Part shown: one piece after another, positions 1 to 12,711 of the stretch
Position numbering within the stretch: position 1 is the stretch's first letter
Layout of the letters: every line of letters starts with the position of its first letter
From: Capsicum annuum
Lineage: Eukaryota; Streptophyta; Magnoliopsida; Solanales; Solanaceae
Reading direction: 5' to 3'
Assembly (NCBI RefSeq): GCF_002878395.1
Contig: NC_061119.1
Span: 46,702,281 to 46,766,280 of the forward strand
DNA length: 64,000 nt
The notes under the pieces: generated by a model
What the model was told of the DNA's origin: nothing
What the model saw: only the letters and a program-made list of their open reading frames with translations
Database searches by the model: none
Translations under genes and position numbers: made by a program

Positions 1-750
1 AGATACAGAACTGAACTCAGATAGTTCCATCAGATTCAGGACTATCAGATACAGTCACTCATGTTATTAGTTATATCAGTTATCAATATGTCATGTTATC
101 AGTATTCAGATTAAGTAATCATGTTATCACAATATCATTTACAGTTATGTATTCATGCATGTACTCTCACGTTCATGTTAGACAGTCAGTTAGCATTGAT
201 CGTGCATGTGAACCCTTGCATATACCCTACCTCACATGCATACTTAATACATTCTATTGTACTAATGTATTTGTGATATGGTGCTTTCTTTTTTATGTCA
301 CACTATAGGTTCAGAGACACGAGCTCTAGATCAACAGTAGACTCCAGTTTCAGCAGCCAGAGTTATAAGTGAGTCCTCATCATTCGAGGACATAATTATA
401 ACATATTATCTCATTAATTAGTTTATTAGTTGGAGTTAGTTGGGGACATGTCCCATAAACTCCTTGCTCAGACAATTCAATCAGTTAGAGGCTTTCTAGA
501 CTATCACGTTTTAGCCTTCAGCATTTTTTTTCCAGTTTTGGTTTGGGTATTCTATTACCCCATACAGATGTTATATTATTATTCAGATTATGTTCAGTAT
601 TGATCCTTATAGCCTTTCAGTGCATGTTTCCGCATTATTATGTCATATTATACAGTGTACAGGTACAAATATCAGTCATGGGTTAGCTTGTGGTCCTTTG
701 GGGTCATGAGCACCGTGTAGCTTTCTGGGTACCAGATTTGGGGCGTTACA
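1..750 (+). mobile_element. 3' part of a long gypsy LTR (family alpha)
   Basis: This is the terminal part of a long LTR, cut by the window edge. It matches, block by block, the right third of the LTR at 23915-26729 and, inverted, the one starting at 56714. Shared blocks are the repeated 'cagatacag' phrases, the segment around 'gacacgagctc' near 310, 'ggttagcttgtg' near 683 and the exact end GGGGCGTTACA at 740-750, a normal CA terminus. No coding frame is present; the short ORF at 93-308 is not a gene. A pyrimidine-rich tract followed by 'actatag' near 300-308 could be a splice acceptor. What follows position 750 is not a primer site, so this is a 3' LTR or a solo LTR. No target duplication can be tested because the left end is outside the window. 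Confidence 0.75.
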
Positions 751-2711
751 GTAGGCATTATCGACCGACTGAGCTAAATCATAATATGAGCACAATAAGA
801 TGCGAGATAGTAAATTAAAGTCAAGAAAAAAGGCAAACCTGGAATAATGCTCCAAATACTCAAAAATAAATAACCGAGTAAACAATATAAAAAAGAATGT
901 AATGAACTATAGCCTTACTGGGGCCCCACAATTCTAGAAGGCACAAACAAAAGTAAATAATCCAATCCCTATAGGCCTGATGGATGCAATCAGGAAGGAA
1001 GTACCTTAATAATAATCCTAAAGTATCCAAACCTCAAGACATAGCCGTGGATACTCTAATACCATAAACAACTCAATGCTGGACTAAAACTTGAAATAGT
1101 ATCTTAAATATCAAACTCAAACTAGAATTAGTATCATTGATGCTGGACTCAGGCTGGTATTGATATTATAATTGCCAGACTCAAATCGGTCTTAAATACG
1201 CCGAAGGTAAAAGTCTAGTCAAAGTTAGAAAATGTCTTAATCCTCCTCGGAGTCAAGTATATAAATAGGATAACAGAAGGACTTTTAGGTTTACAAGGAG
1301 CTATAATATTGACCTAAAGAGGGCTAGAGGGGCCTGCTTCTAACCTCGAAAGTCCATTTTAAGGAAATATCTACCCCAAGCTAGACTAAGTTTCTAAAGT
1401 CCCACTACAAGGTGCTAAATAAGTCTCATTTAGTCCTAAGGCAACAATTCAAATCAAGAAACAGATAGATAGGTCGACTTCACCTAATTATGGCCCACTA
1501 ACCCATTAAATAATAAAAAAATTTCTAGATATACAACCAAGTCATAATATCCCAACCTAATACTAAAATAATACCATACCAATACAATAATAAAGCTCAA
1601 TCTAAAAGAAAAGTAAACCTAGCCTAACTGAATGAGAAAAAATGCTCGATAAAATCCTCTAAATTGGAAATTTTCCCTTTCGAGAAGCCTCCGCATGATG
1701 ACATGCTATCAAAATTATGATCTATGTATTATTAAAAAGAATAATGATACCCATATTGTGTTTTAGTGCTTTCGGTCCAAAATCGAGTCAAAATGTCATA
1801 TGGGCCCGCTTGCAGTATCACAATTTTGAAATCGTCAACTCATCCCTTTTTGCTCAAGGATTGTTTATCCTCAAGAATGAGTAAATTTCGAGCTCAAATG
1901 ACACCAAAATAAACCTATCAAGAAACTAAGAATTTAAGACTAAATTAAATAATTATACAAAAACTTACAAGGATTATGATGTGGAAATGACTTTTTCGAG
2001 CTCATCAATGCCCCACGACAACCCAAGGATTAATCTCCTAATTTTCTAAGCTCTCTAGGGTTTAATGACTTTTGTACGTAAATAAAAATGAGAGAAAAAT
2101 AGGTTAAAAAGTATTCAATGTCCCCATGGTTATACTAAAAAGGCTATTTGATTGCTTAGATCACCGCTTAAGTAGCATATGATTCCTTAAGTGACCCATA
2201 CCCCTACTGACCTTTGCTAAAGTGGACAAGGCATCGCTTAAGTGACGTTCGCTAAAGAGGTCAGGTCTCCACAAAAGCGACAGGGCAAAGACTCAGCTTG
2301 GACACTGAAGTGAATCCCATAGTCGCTTAAGCAACCACTGCTTAAGCGACCAAAGTTCCACTTAAGCGGCTACACCAGCTGAGTCCATGCACTAGCTAAA
2401 ACTTGATTTTTACCAAGTTTCTATCGACCCCTTAAGATTTGTTAGACATCCCATGAATGCGAATGAACTATGTTACTTTATCACATTTGAAATTATAGAC
2501 TCAACGGCGCCATCAAAATTTTCATCTGGGGTCATTTTGATAAAATACGGGCCCCACACCCAAAGGCCACTTTTATCAGTATCCACCCAATAGCCCAAAA
2601 TAAGTTCGAAATCCTTGGTCCCAAACTAAAGGTCCCACTATCTTAAAATCAATATTTCGGATCTAATAAAGTAATCATAATGTGCATACGAATCCATTAA
2701 CCTAAAATTTA
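751..2711 (-). mobile_element. Degenerate long LTR-like stretch (family delta), truncated
   Basis: There is no gene here. Read on the minus strand, the right half has the layout of a long gypsy LTR: a promoter region with a cluster of CTTAAG-centred motifs at 2160-2370, then a leader with 'ttttctctc' (minus strand, near 2095) and 'aaaccctagagag' near 2060, as in the other long LTRs of this window. The left half (751-1700) is AT-rich and has no landmark I recognise. Neither end is a clean TG/CA terminus, so it is probably an LTR truncated on both sides by the neighbouring elements. The family assignment is inference from layout only. Confidence 0.45.
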
Positions 2712-4335
2712 TGTATCACGACCCAAGGTCGGGCTTTAGCTGCGATGGGCATCTCTAACCAATGAAGGACCAAGGATACCCTATGGCATTATATCATAAG
2801 CAAATTTATGAATCAAAGTAAGTTATGGAAAATAAATCATTCAAAAGGATTTGATTACATAAAGCAATGATCCCGAACTCCAAATTTTATTACATCAAAC
2901 CTCTTAACCTATCATGTCTACGAAGCCTCTAACCAAAAAAAATTCTAAGTTAGGACAAGTCCCCAACGATACCATATAATGAAAGAAAATACCAAATTTC
3001 TAAAAGAGTTCGCCTTTTGAAAGATGGAGGGCTCATTAACTAAGATAATGTCCGACCAAACCCTAATGCTGCCCCAGACTATGCGAATGTGCCTTTATAT
3101 CTGCATTATCTGACGATGCAGCCACCCGAGGATGATCTATACATGAATGGTATTGGCATGTAGAACAACCCAAAACAACATATGCTTTACACAAAATAGA
3201 CAAGGGCAAAAAATATAATTTACAACATAGAAGTCAAAATACATAGGCATGAATAAAGACTTCAAACAATCATTTTAAAGTATATACTTAACCTTTCTCT
3301 TTAATTCTGAGCTAGGTCATATCCTCGACATTTTCTTTACCCTACAGGCTGTATGGGTCCAGCTTTAACTCTTCGACCAAGACCCCAATCCAAGTTTGCT
3401 GCAAAGGTTGGGGGGTTTTCTCTCTAGTACGTCTAAGGCCCAAAGCAAGCATAAATTGGTCATTTATATTTCTTGATAGAATCAATGCCACATCGAAAAA
3501 ACACAGTTTCAGACGATGAGCCTTCAAAACTAAAATTTTCTCGGGTAACCATCTAATTCTCTTTAAGCCCATTTTTCATCTTTTCAAATCATTCATCGTT
3601 TTTTCATCTTTTCAAATCATTCATCTTTCTTAAAAATTCTTTTTTTTTCACTTTAAGGGCATTATCTTATTTGGTATCATCATACCAAGACTTGCAAGTC
3701 TTCTCTTCTCTTCTATTTAGCCCTTTTTCAAAAATATATCATTGATAACTGAATTATTTCAAAATATCAAAGAGGAGTTCTCTTTAAAAATTTATATACA
3801 AGTTTAAGTAAAACATCTTTATTTAAGGACGTCTATAACTCTTAAAAGTAATCGTCTCTTTCATAAATTTACCCAATCCCCATGCATAAACAAGAACATT
3901 TAAAATAAAAGAATGACTCTTTAAATCCTAATAAGTAAATGATGTACAATTTGATAAAGGGAGCATTCAAAACCTAATCTTTCATCATTCATTAAATAAA
4001 CCACAATAATAATTAAATACATAACTCTTAACATAAAAAAGGGTTCATTATAAATTCTTTACAAATAACTTCAAAAAACCTATATCATATATATGAATTT
4101 AGAGTGTAGGCAAATATGATTTCTTCGCTCATGAGTAGTGAGGTCGTTCTACATACCTCTTAGCCGAAAAAGATTGATGCAACTTGACCCTTAGAGCTAA
4201 AGAATATTGAACTATAGGTAATTCTCTTCTCTAGTGATTTGGGATGTTTTCATAGTGATTACAAGTAATGAGAGTCGTTTTTAGGGACTTAATGATATTT
4301 TGGGTGAATGTGGAATGCTTTAAGGGTGCAAAAAG

Positions 4336-4566
4336 TAGGGGTGTACAAAAATTGAATCGAGCAATAAACCGAACCGATAAAAATATTATTGGGTTATTGG
4401 TATTGGGTTATTGGGTTAACGATTTTGTATTGATTTTATAAAAAATTTTACCGTGTGAACGGTTCGTTTCCAGTTTTAGCTTATTGGGTTATCGGTTCGG
4501 TTAAACCGATAACCTAATAGGGATACACTAAGTTATTGTTTTATCCCTATTTATGTTATATATATA

Positions 4567-4632
<66 letters not shown>

Positions 4633-5145
4633 TATAGATATAGATAAATATATAGATAGATAGATAGATATGTGTATGCATATATATATATATATATATA
4701 TTATATGCACTACTTTTTCATAATTCAGTGATTTACAAAGTATTAACCTATTCAGGGCAATAAAGACACAATATAAAGCTCGGCTATTATCGTATTAAAA
4801 ACCTTGAAGTATTTATAGCTTCCAACAATTAGGATTTAATTTTCATTCTACTAATATTCAGTTCAAGTTTGAAGATTCTTGTAAACTAAAATGCATTGTG
4901 TAGGATTTTGGCAGTAATTGAGATTTCATTTTTTTAAGTTAGTTGTTACAATTTTTATTTTATAAGTATTGTCTTTTTGGTTAAATAAAAAATCGAACCA
5001 TTTAGGACCAAAAACCAATAAACCGACACCGATAAGAAAATATCTTATTGGTTGGTTATTGATTTTACATATTTAAGAACCAAAAACTGATAAACCGAAA
5101 CAATAACACATAAAATCAAACTGAACCGACCGATGCACACTCCTA
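4336..5145. mobile_element. hAT-type MITE, 810 bp
   Basis: The ends are inverted: TAGGGGTGTAC at the left and, reversed, TAGGAGTGTGC at the right. It is flanked by an 8-bp near-perfect duplication, GCAAAAAG at 4328-4335 and GTAAAAAG at 5146-5153. An 8-bp duplication with TAGGGGTGT-like ends is the hAT pattern. Both arms carry repeated 'accgataa' / 'ttatcggtt' phrases, a subterminal inverted-repeat feature. There is no transposase frame, so it is non-autonomous. It sits inside the family-gamma LTR at 2712-5476 and must be younger than that LTR. Confidence 0.82.
4571..4702. repeat. Compound microsatellite (CT)n-(TA)n-(GATA)n-(TA)n
   Basis: Uninterrupted CT dinucleotides (4571-4599) pass into TA dinucleotides, then GATA-type tetranucleotides (about 4631-4670), then TA again to about 4702. 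It lies in the middle of the hAT-type MITE. It produces a spurious Ser/Ile/Tyr- and Arg/Glu-rich ORF on the minus strand (4528-4710), which is not a gene. Confidence 0.95.
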
Positions 5146-5476
5146 GTAAAAAGACCCAAACACACCTGAAATAACATTAAAATGTTGCCCCACTATCAAA
5201 ACCAGAGGGTGCGGTGCACGCAAGGAAGCATGGCCCATCCTTTGCAGCACGAGGTTCAACACGAGACAACCCTTTCTCAGGGTGGGACCACCACATGGGT
5301 GAGGTAGTATCCCCCTTCGGTGGTCCAAGTGCCCCATGCGACGTATGACCTTTAATCTTTCCCAAAGTCACCTACAATGCTTCTGAACTCATCCCAAAGT
5401 GGTTTACACTTGATTTATGGGTAGTGTTAGTTCATTCTTAACTCTATTTAAGCTTTTGAACACCCAAGGTATTACA

Positions 5477-5491
5477 TTATCCCCATTTGGG
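5477..5491 (-). promoter_or_regulatory. Polypurine tract of element G1
   Basis: On the minus strand the bases preceding the LTR read CCAAATGGGGATAA, immediately before the LTR start TGTAATACC. This is the plus-strand DNA priming site expected next to a 3' LTR. The wider context, 'gggatgaatgatccc' just upstream, recurs beside the LTR ends at 17822 and 62104. Confidence 0.7.
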
Positions 5492-8400
5492 ATCATTCAT
5501 CCCTAAATGATGACTTAGGAAACATTTTTCCACTATTTAGAGAAACATATTATGCAACAAGAGTAATATTATGATTAATACCTTCCATGACTTCATCCGA
5601 AGATTCAAATGATGATGGATATCTAGTTCACATATCTTTTTCTGATTTCCAAGTAGCTTCTTTTACCTTTTGATTTCTCCACAATACTTAGACCGCAGCT
5701 ATTTATTTAGTTCTCAACATCGAACTTGTCTATCTAAAATCTTTACAAGGATTTCCTTATATGACAAGGAGCCCATCACTCTTATATCCTCTATATTAAA
5801 AACTAGGGAATAGTCCCCAACACACTTCTTACGCATAAACACATGACAAACTGGGTGAACTATGGCTAAGCTGTGGGCAAATCTAATTCATATGCAACAC
5901 TCCTAATCCTCTTTAAAATATGATTAGGACCTATGTAGGGAGTATTGGGATTTCCTTTCTTTCCAAACCTCATAAATCATTTCATAGGAAGACTTTCAGA
6001 AACACCCAATCATCAATCTCAAACTCTAACTCCCCCCATCTCACATCAATATAAGACTTATGGCGACTTTAAGAAGTTTAAAGTATCTGTATAATAATCT
6101 TCACTTTGTCCATCTCTTGATGCATAAGATCAGAACCGAATAATCTGGTTTTTCCCTCCTCATACTAACACTAAGTGACCTACACCTTCTACCATAAAGG
6201 GCCTCAATATGAGCTATCTGTATGCTAGGTGATTACTGTTAGTGTAGGCGAATGTCATAAGTGGAAAGTGGTCATCCAACTACCCTTGAAGTCAATTGCA
6301 TATGCCCACAACTTATTCTTTAAGGTGTGAATAATGTGCCCTGTCTACCTATCTATTTGAGGATAAAATTTTGTGCTAAAGTTTACTTACGCACACCTCG
6401 CTGAAAAAATTGCCAAAACTAAGAAGAAAATTATGTACCTTTGTTAAATATAATGGAAACAGGATCTACATACATCTGAACAATCTCCTGAATGTATAAC
6501 TTTGCATAATCCTCTGCCAAAAAATTATTTCTTATAGCAGGAATAAACGAACTTGATCATCCTATCAATAATGACCCAAATATAGTCGTATTGATTCTGG
6601 GAATATGGCAGACCGATAACAAAATCCATGTTAAGCATCTCCTACTTCCACATGGGAATAACTACATCTTAGGAGGTGCCACCTGGTCTCAAATGTTCAA
6701 CTTTAACTTGTTGGCAATTTACACTCTTAGCAACAAAATTTTCCATATCCCTCTTCATGTTATTCCTTCAGTACACCTTTTTCAGGTCATACCTGAAAAC
6801 ATGGGCCTCAGTCAAAATTCTTTTTCTCATCCCATCAACATAAAAAATACACAATCTCTCTTGATACCACAAAATACCATCTACTCCAGTATCAAAAGCC
6901 GAAACCTTTTGCTGACTAATATACATCATAATTTACATCAATTTGGATTCATTAGCCTATTTTTCCTTAACTTTAGCACAAAGGAATGACTTAGCTACTT
7001 CATGAACAATCACTCCTCTATCATCAGAGTATAAGAGTTGGACTTTCAAATTAGCAAGTTGATGAATATACTTTACTAGATCCCCTTATTTCTTCTCAAC
7101 ATGAGAAAGGTTGCCTATTGATAACCTACTAAGAGCATTAGCATCAATATTAGCCTTGCTTGGATGATAGTGCAGATTTATGTCATAGCCTTTCAATATC
7201 TCAAGCCAATGCCTCTGCTTGAGATTCTGCTCTTTCTACATGAGCAAATACTACAGAATCTTGTGATCAATGAAAATTTACAAATATGCTCCATATAGAT
7301 AGTGACACCAGATCTTAAGCAAAATACCACAACATCCTCTTCTAGATCATGGGTGGGATAATTCTTCTCATGAACCTTAAGTTTACTGGTCGCATAAGGT
7401 ACCACATTACCATGTTGTATAAGTACACAACCATTTCATAAACTAGAATAGGACAATAGATCACGAATCCCTTAGTACTCTTGAGAAGCGTCAAAATAAG
7501 AGTTGTAGTCAACCGATCCTTTAGTCTCTCAAAACTTCTCTCACAAGCATCAAACCATTGGAACTTTACGTTCTTCTAGATTAGTCTAGTTTGTAGGGCT
7601 CTATGGATGAAAAATTTTCCACAAATCTCCTATAGTAACTTGTCAGACCCAAGAAGATTTAAATATTGGTTGGAGTCATCAGTCTAGACCATTTCTTCAC
7701 CACTTCAATCTTTTTTGCATCAACCTTTATCCCTTTACTATAAATAATATATCCAATAGAAGTCACAATACTAAGATAGAATTCACACTTGAAAAATTTA
7801 GCATACAACTATTGGTTCTTAAACTCAAAAGTACGATTCAGAGGTAATTGGTATGGTCCTCTTTAATTTTGGAGTATACCAAAATTGCATCAATGAAGAC
7901 TTTGATAAATAAATCTAAAGACTTTCTAAACACTCTATTTATAAGACCATGAAAGTTGCAAGTGCATTAGTCAATCCAAAGCACATATCCAGTTTGAAAT
8001 ATAGTTTTAGGAATGTCAAATTCCCAAACCTTCAACTAATGATACCTTGAATAAAGGTATATTTTAGAAAAACACCTAGCACCCTGAAGCTGATCGAAAA
8101 GATCACCAATTCAAGGATAAGGGATTTTCCATTGTGAACTTATTCACTAGGATGGATAAAACCTTTATTTGGGACAAAGTCTATCTCCTACTCGGGATAA
8201 TCCAAGTCAGAACATTTGGAAAGTCTTTGGAAAATGCATTAACTATAGGTACCAATTAAAAACAGGAACTATCGGTACTAGAATCTTTTACCTGGAATAA
8301 ATGGTAAGAGAAAACCTTAGATATTAGTTTATGGGATCTAATATAAGATATGACCCACCCCCTTGGTGCTAAGGAATCCTTTCCAATTCTATGACTGGTT

Positions 8401-9117
8401 CATTTGGAAAATAAAATTTGACTTTACTAGTTCTACATTCTAGGGTAGCATAACAAGAGTGGAGCCAATACATCCCAGAATTGCATCAAAATCTACCATG
8501 TTAAGTTCTACAAGATATACCACAGTATCTTGATGGAAAAATAAACACTAGAAAATTACTATAGAACCTTCTAGAAATAATCGAATCACCACAATATGTA
8601 GAAATTGAGAAGGATTCATAGATATTTTTAGTGCCAAAATCAAAACTCACAACCACATACGGGGTTACATAAGATAAAGTAGATCCGAGATCAAGTAACA
8701 CATAAATATCATGGAATAAAATCTACAACATACCAATAAAACATTAGGAGAAACCTCTAAATCCTATTTAACAGATAAAACACATAGAGGGTTGATACCT
8801 CCATCCATACCAGAAGTAGTCCTCATAGCAGCTGAGGTAGAAGAAGTAGTAGCTGGGTCTTTACTACCCCCTAAAAGTTCCCTTCGTTGAAGGACAATCT
8901 CTATGAATATGGTCGGTATAACCATAATTGTCGCATAGTTGACTCCCAAATTGATATTTTCTCGGATGTACTTTCCTATAAGAGGTGCAGGAAGGATATG
9001 ACCTAACGAATTAAGATACACTCTCTTGAGACTGGGTACCATGCATCTAAGGGCCCAGTCTAGATAGAGACCACTGGTCGCCTAAAGGTTTGGGAGCACG
9101 TGCACTAGTCGAATACT
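5492..9117 (-). pseudogene. Gypsy gag-pol remnant, Tekay-like (element G1)
   Basis: A degenerate Ty3/gypsy polyprotein runs right to left in domain order. The gag C-terminus with a broken zinc knuckle is near 9042-8764. The aspartic protease is near 8700-8500, with LDLGST at the active site. RT is near 8160-7560, and RNase H near 7405-7193 with the recognisable [11 protein letters not shown]. The integrase H2C2 region and catalytic core lie near 6900-5900. A chromodomain-like tail near 5700-5550 contains ILVKILDRQV. Gag-pol with an integrase-linked chromodomain is the Tekay/Del pattern. Stops and frameshifts occur throughout. The RT catalytic FIDD box reads FIDA (alanine codon at 7886-7888), so this copy was dead even without the other lesions. 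The gag N-terminus continues at 15465-16154 beyond an insertion. LTRs are at 2712-5476 and 16167-17531. Confidence 0.8.
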
Positions 9118-9935
9118 AGACATTATCAATTATTAGTGCATGTACCAGTTAGTATTTCAATGTCTTTCAGTTGGGAGTAGGATTTATCACCGAGTGGGAA
9201 GTATAGGTTCAGTGCATCCTACTTTTCCAGAAACAACATGCCACCATAGGTCTAGGAACCTCGCCAGAGAGTGTTTCTTCTTACCCAATATGGGCTCAGT
9301 TTAGTGATCACTCCAGTTCAGGTTCTACTCCAATGAAAAGGATAGAACAACCCTTCTCAATATGGGTCAAACATTGGACTCCATGATGACTCACATGGTT
9401 TATGTCGGTTACATGACAACTCCCATAATTTTAGTCAGTACTCAATCTATATCGGTTCAGGTTTGCTTGACCAAGTAATTATATTTTTAGTTATTATATT
9501 CATATTATTTTATTACATGTTTTACTTGGTCTTGCATTCATCTTGCATGTTCATGTTTTCATGCTCAAGATCCATACTTGATCGTTAGTTCAGGCTTACA
9601 GCATGTTCAACTTTATATGAGATTTACATACAGTATTCATGTTTCTACCGCTTCCCAATTTATAGAATTATTTTCATTGTATGATTTATAAATCTCACCA
9701 AGGCATAGCGTTTTCACGTACAACCATGTTTTAAATGTATGTTTCAACAAATAACTTATATCCTTAATTTTAAAGCATGTTTTAAATATTTCCATGATAT
9801 AGTGCATGTCTCCATATACTCAGTACATTCCAAAGTACTGATCCATATATACATCTATGTTCTACATTATTTCATAATGTAGGTACCAATTGTAGCCCAT
9901 ATATCATAATCAAGCAATTTGCAGCTTTCAGCCAA
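9118..9935 (+). mobile_element. Truncated 5' LTR of element A
   Basis: This stretch aligns with 14250-15080 of the right LTR. Shared blocks include 'ttgggagtaggattta', 'tggaaccagaga'-like phrases, 'tgtttctaccgcttccca' near 9640 and 'gtagcccat' near 9893. Relative to the right LTR it lacks about the first 1.5 kb and the last 380 bases, and the primer site is gone too. The right-hand loss therefore runs from inside the LTR into the internal region. There is no coding capacity. Confidence 0.75.
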
Positions 9936-12711
9936 CAAGTGATGCATTTACGAAAAATTTCCCTTCTTTCATATCCCAGATCATGCTGTAGAGATGTTCT
10001 CTAAGAAAGTTATACAGATTCTCATCTTGCTCTATTCATGCTAACTCTGCCTTATTTTTAATAGTCAAGCTTAAATTCCAATCGATAGTGTTTTCTCAGA
10101 TAGTCTCCATAGATAATTATGGGATTACATATTGGCTCAAAAAGTATCCCACCAGTGCATTTATTTTCTCAAAGTATGAAAGATTTCATTCATGTTCATG
10201 AGAATCATGCACTAAGCAAAAGTCATATGTGCCCATAGATCCCTTCTCAGAATCCTATGATTGCATATAATCTAGAGTTAGAAGCATGAATTCAAAATTT
10301 TAGCAGTAGTAGAGTGGGGATAGTGTTATCTACATTTAGTAGATTATGCACCCATAGGGCTAGTTGTATGAAAGGTAAACCAGTTGGCTTGAAATAGTGT
10401 ATGCAAGAATTTAAGTTTGTTGATTCAAAATTTAGTATGATATTGTTAGGGATGTTAGTATAATGATAATTCTCATAGCTTAGAAAAAAACTAAGTTTAG
10501 AGATGTGATATTAGTAAGCTATAAAGGAAAATAGGAAAATTATGTGTTTAGTGACGCAAGTATGTTGTCAAGAAAGGTGTAAGTCTGTGATAATTATTTA
10601 AGCTAAAGAAAGTTAAGGATAGTATATATTAAGGGAGTGTTCAATAATGAAGTTGGTATAGTTCATTAAATGTTTGGGAATATCTATGTTAAGTTTTAGA
10701 ATCTAAGTTTGAACTTGGATGATTGAGCTAATGGGAAGAAGAGTTGAAATTCTAGATATTATGAACTCAGGCTATGGTGGTACCCCCAAAGATTCTAAGT
10801 TAGTAAGTGTTTTGTTATATGATGACTATTGGGGCTATAGAAAGTTAAGAGTTTGTCTCAGAAGAAAGTACTAGCAGCGGATTTTGCACTTTTGGGTGTA
10901 GTCTTTCAGGGCGAGATTAGTAATTATGTGCATTGTTATATCTCAGATTCTAGAGTAAAGTGGTTGTAGTTCAATTTAGATTTTATTAAAGGGGTCCACA
11001 AATTAGAATGATGGTTTAAAGCTAAGGGGGAAATAATAGAGTAAGGAACTAAGTCAGACTCTCAGATTTTGGTAGCGATGCTAGTGTATTGTAGAACATT
11101 AGTAAGAGAGTAAGATGCCCAAACCATTATTATCACAGTAAAAAGTTTTGTACTTCAATCATCATGACATCTACTCATGCCTTTCAAGTCATCTCCATGA
11201 TCATAGCTTATATTCGTGCATTTGCCATAAAAATTATGTACGCTTCCAGTTCCTAGTATGAGAAGTTTTAGTTCACTCAGTAGTACTAAAAATATTCCTT
11301 GAATTCATGAACTCCAAACTCAGTTCATGCAGCTCATGACTCATGTACTCATGCTTTACAGTATGCTCAGTTCCCATGACTCATGGTGCACTCTAAATGG
11401 CCAGCAAAATTCAGATTATGTCATATGTGTCCTCAGCTTTTATCTCATTAATGAATACATGCTTTTGATGCCCTATTCCTCAGGCCTCAGTTAGGTGTCA
11501 AAGTTATGCATAATATTCTTTCATACTTGAGGTCCTCATATTCTAATCTTTCAGTGACCTTTTCTTAATATTAAGATAGCGGTGATGAAAAATTGATGAT
11601 CAATGGTTTATATGGGGAAGAGTAAATGTTTCTTGTTGAGGAAAGATAGTTGTATGCTTATTTAGTCCTATGCTATAAGTGTGAAGAAATATTGAGGTGA
11701 ATCTATTAGTATAGGTCATGGTTAGTTGAGAATCCTATGTGTGTCTTCTTGGGGATAGTTCATGGAAGTTGATTATTAATAAGAGATATTTGAGAATGTA
11801 GCAAAAGTTCCTAGATGGGTTGGCTGACCAAAAGTTTATATGTAGTAAAATGATAGTCTTGAATGTCATGTTGGTATATAAGTGGGGGTGCGATGTGAGC
11901 CAGTGAATTCCTAGTAAGAGATTGAATTTAGTTGTTGAAGTGATAAGAGAAATTATTGTTGAGATGAAAGATGTTAAACATGTGTAGGGTATCAAATTCA
12001 TGGTTTAGAGTAGTATTACTGCGTTATGTGTTGCACTTCGTAATTTCTAGTTAGGCTTGAACATGGCGAGAGTGTGTAGTTTAGCGTAAATTTTTGTTGG
12101 AATGGTTATATGTACCCATGTGAGAATTATAAGTGGCATCAAATGAGCCTAGTATAGTTGAGTGAGCATTTGAGAGATGTTTCTAAGCTTGAAAGTTAGA
12201 AATTGCATCACCTAAGACCTAGTAATTCTATCCTAGCTTATGTTTTATAGGCCCATGTCTCATGTCACGGAGTTACAACCATATTGAGATTCCTTATTCA
12301 AATATCTTGTACAGATCATGCCCAAGAATTCTTTGCTTCCTAATGTTATTAGAACTTTTTGTAAGGAGTGTTGATGAAATATTCTAGCTGAGTATAAACT
12401 TTTCGTATGATTCAGTCTGTATAGCGAGCAATTCAGTTTAGCAATCAAACAGATAAACTCTTATGGTTTTCCATCTTTCCATCTAGTCTTACTATCTGAA
12501 ATTTCATTAGTATGGTCATTCCATGAAGTAAAATATCCGCATTCATGTAAATTATTGATACAGCTTAATCCATGCATCATGCATCAGTTTCAGTTATAGA
12601 TATTAAGTCATGAATCAGCTCGTAAGTGTTCCCTACATCATCTCAACCTTTCCTTAGTATTTCAGCCAAGTCAGTATCATTTGGAGATGAGTGATTCCAA
12701 GGGGGTGACAT
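9936..12711 (+). mobile_element. Gene-less internal region of element A
   Basis: There are 2.8 kb without a recognisable gag or pol frame on either strand; the short ORFs at 11735-12001 and 12260-12448 (minus) have no family motif. Homology with element B, inverted, is clear at both ends. The 9955-10070 block with 'ggcagagtt' on the reverse strand matches 19560-19720, and 12585-12700 matches 17825-17960 over most positions ('catgcatcagtttcag', 'agtatttcagccaag'). An internal polypurine-like CTAAGGGGGAAAT lies at 11022-11034 and the true 3' polypurine tract at 12697-12711. Selection on such conserved gene-less interiors would be for packaging or priming signals rather than protein; that is inference. 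Confidence 0.6.
12697..12711 (+). promoter_or_regulatory. Polypurine tract of element A
   Basis: CCAAGGGGGTGACAT stands directly before the LTR start TGTAATACCC at 12712. Position and composition are those of a gypsy 3' polypurine tract, although two pyrimidines interrupt it. Confidence 0.75.

Larger units (their letters stand above)
2712..5476 (-). mobile_element. 3' LTR of Tekay-like element G1
   Basis: The segment runs from TGTATCACGACCC at 2712 to GGTATTACA at 5476, that is TG...CA on both strands, and is followed on the right by a polypurine tract read on the minus strand (5477-5491). Its first 800 bases align by eye with 16167-17000 and with 60449-61100, sharing 'gcgatgggcatc' and the 'ccaagtttg(c/t)(t/c)gc' block, which defines family gamma. 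A hAT-type MITE of 810 bases is inserted at 4336-5145, so the LTR was about 1.95 kb before insertion. A splice-donor-like AGGTATGT on the minus strand lies at 4156. The promoter end (5160-5370) is GC-richer, with inverted 'gggaccacc' / 'ggtggtcc' motifs. Confidence 0.75.

Noticed and set aside
751..785. tRNA-like D-arm on the minus strand ('tagctcagtcggt') next to the LTR end
   Set aside because: Only the A-box-like part is present. No anticodon arm, T arm or B box follows, so it is neither a tRNA gene nor a supportable SINE.
2160..2370. Regularly recurring CTTAAG motifs, checked as a CRISPR-like array
   Set aside because: Repeat length is about 8-10 bases with irregular spacing and a plant LTR context; there are no uniform spacers.
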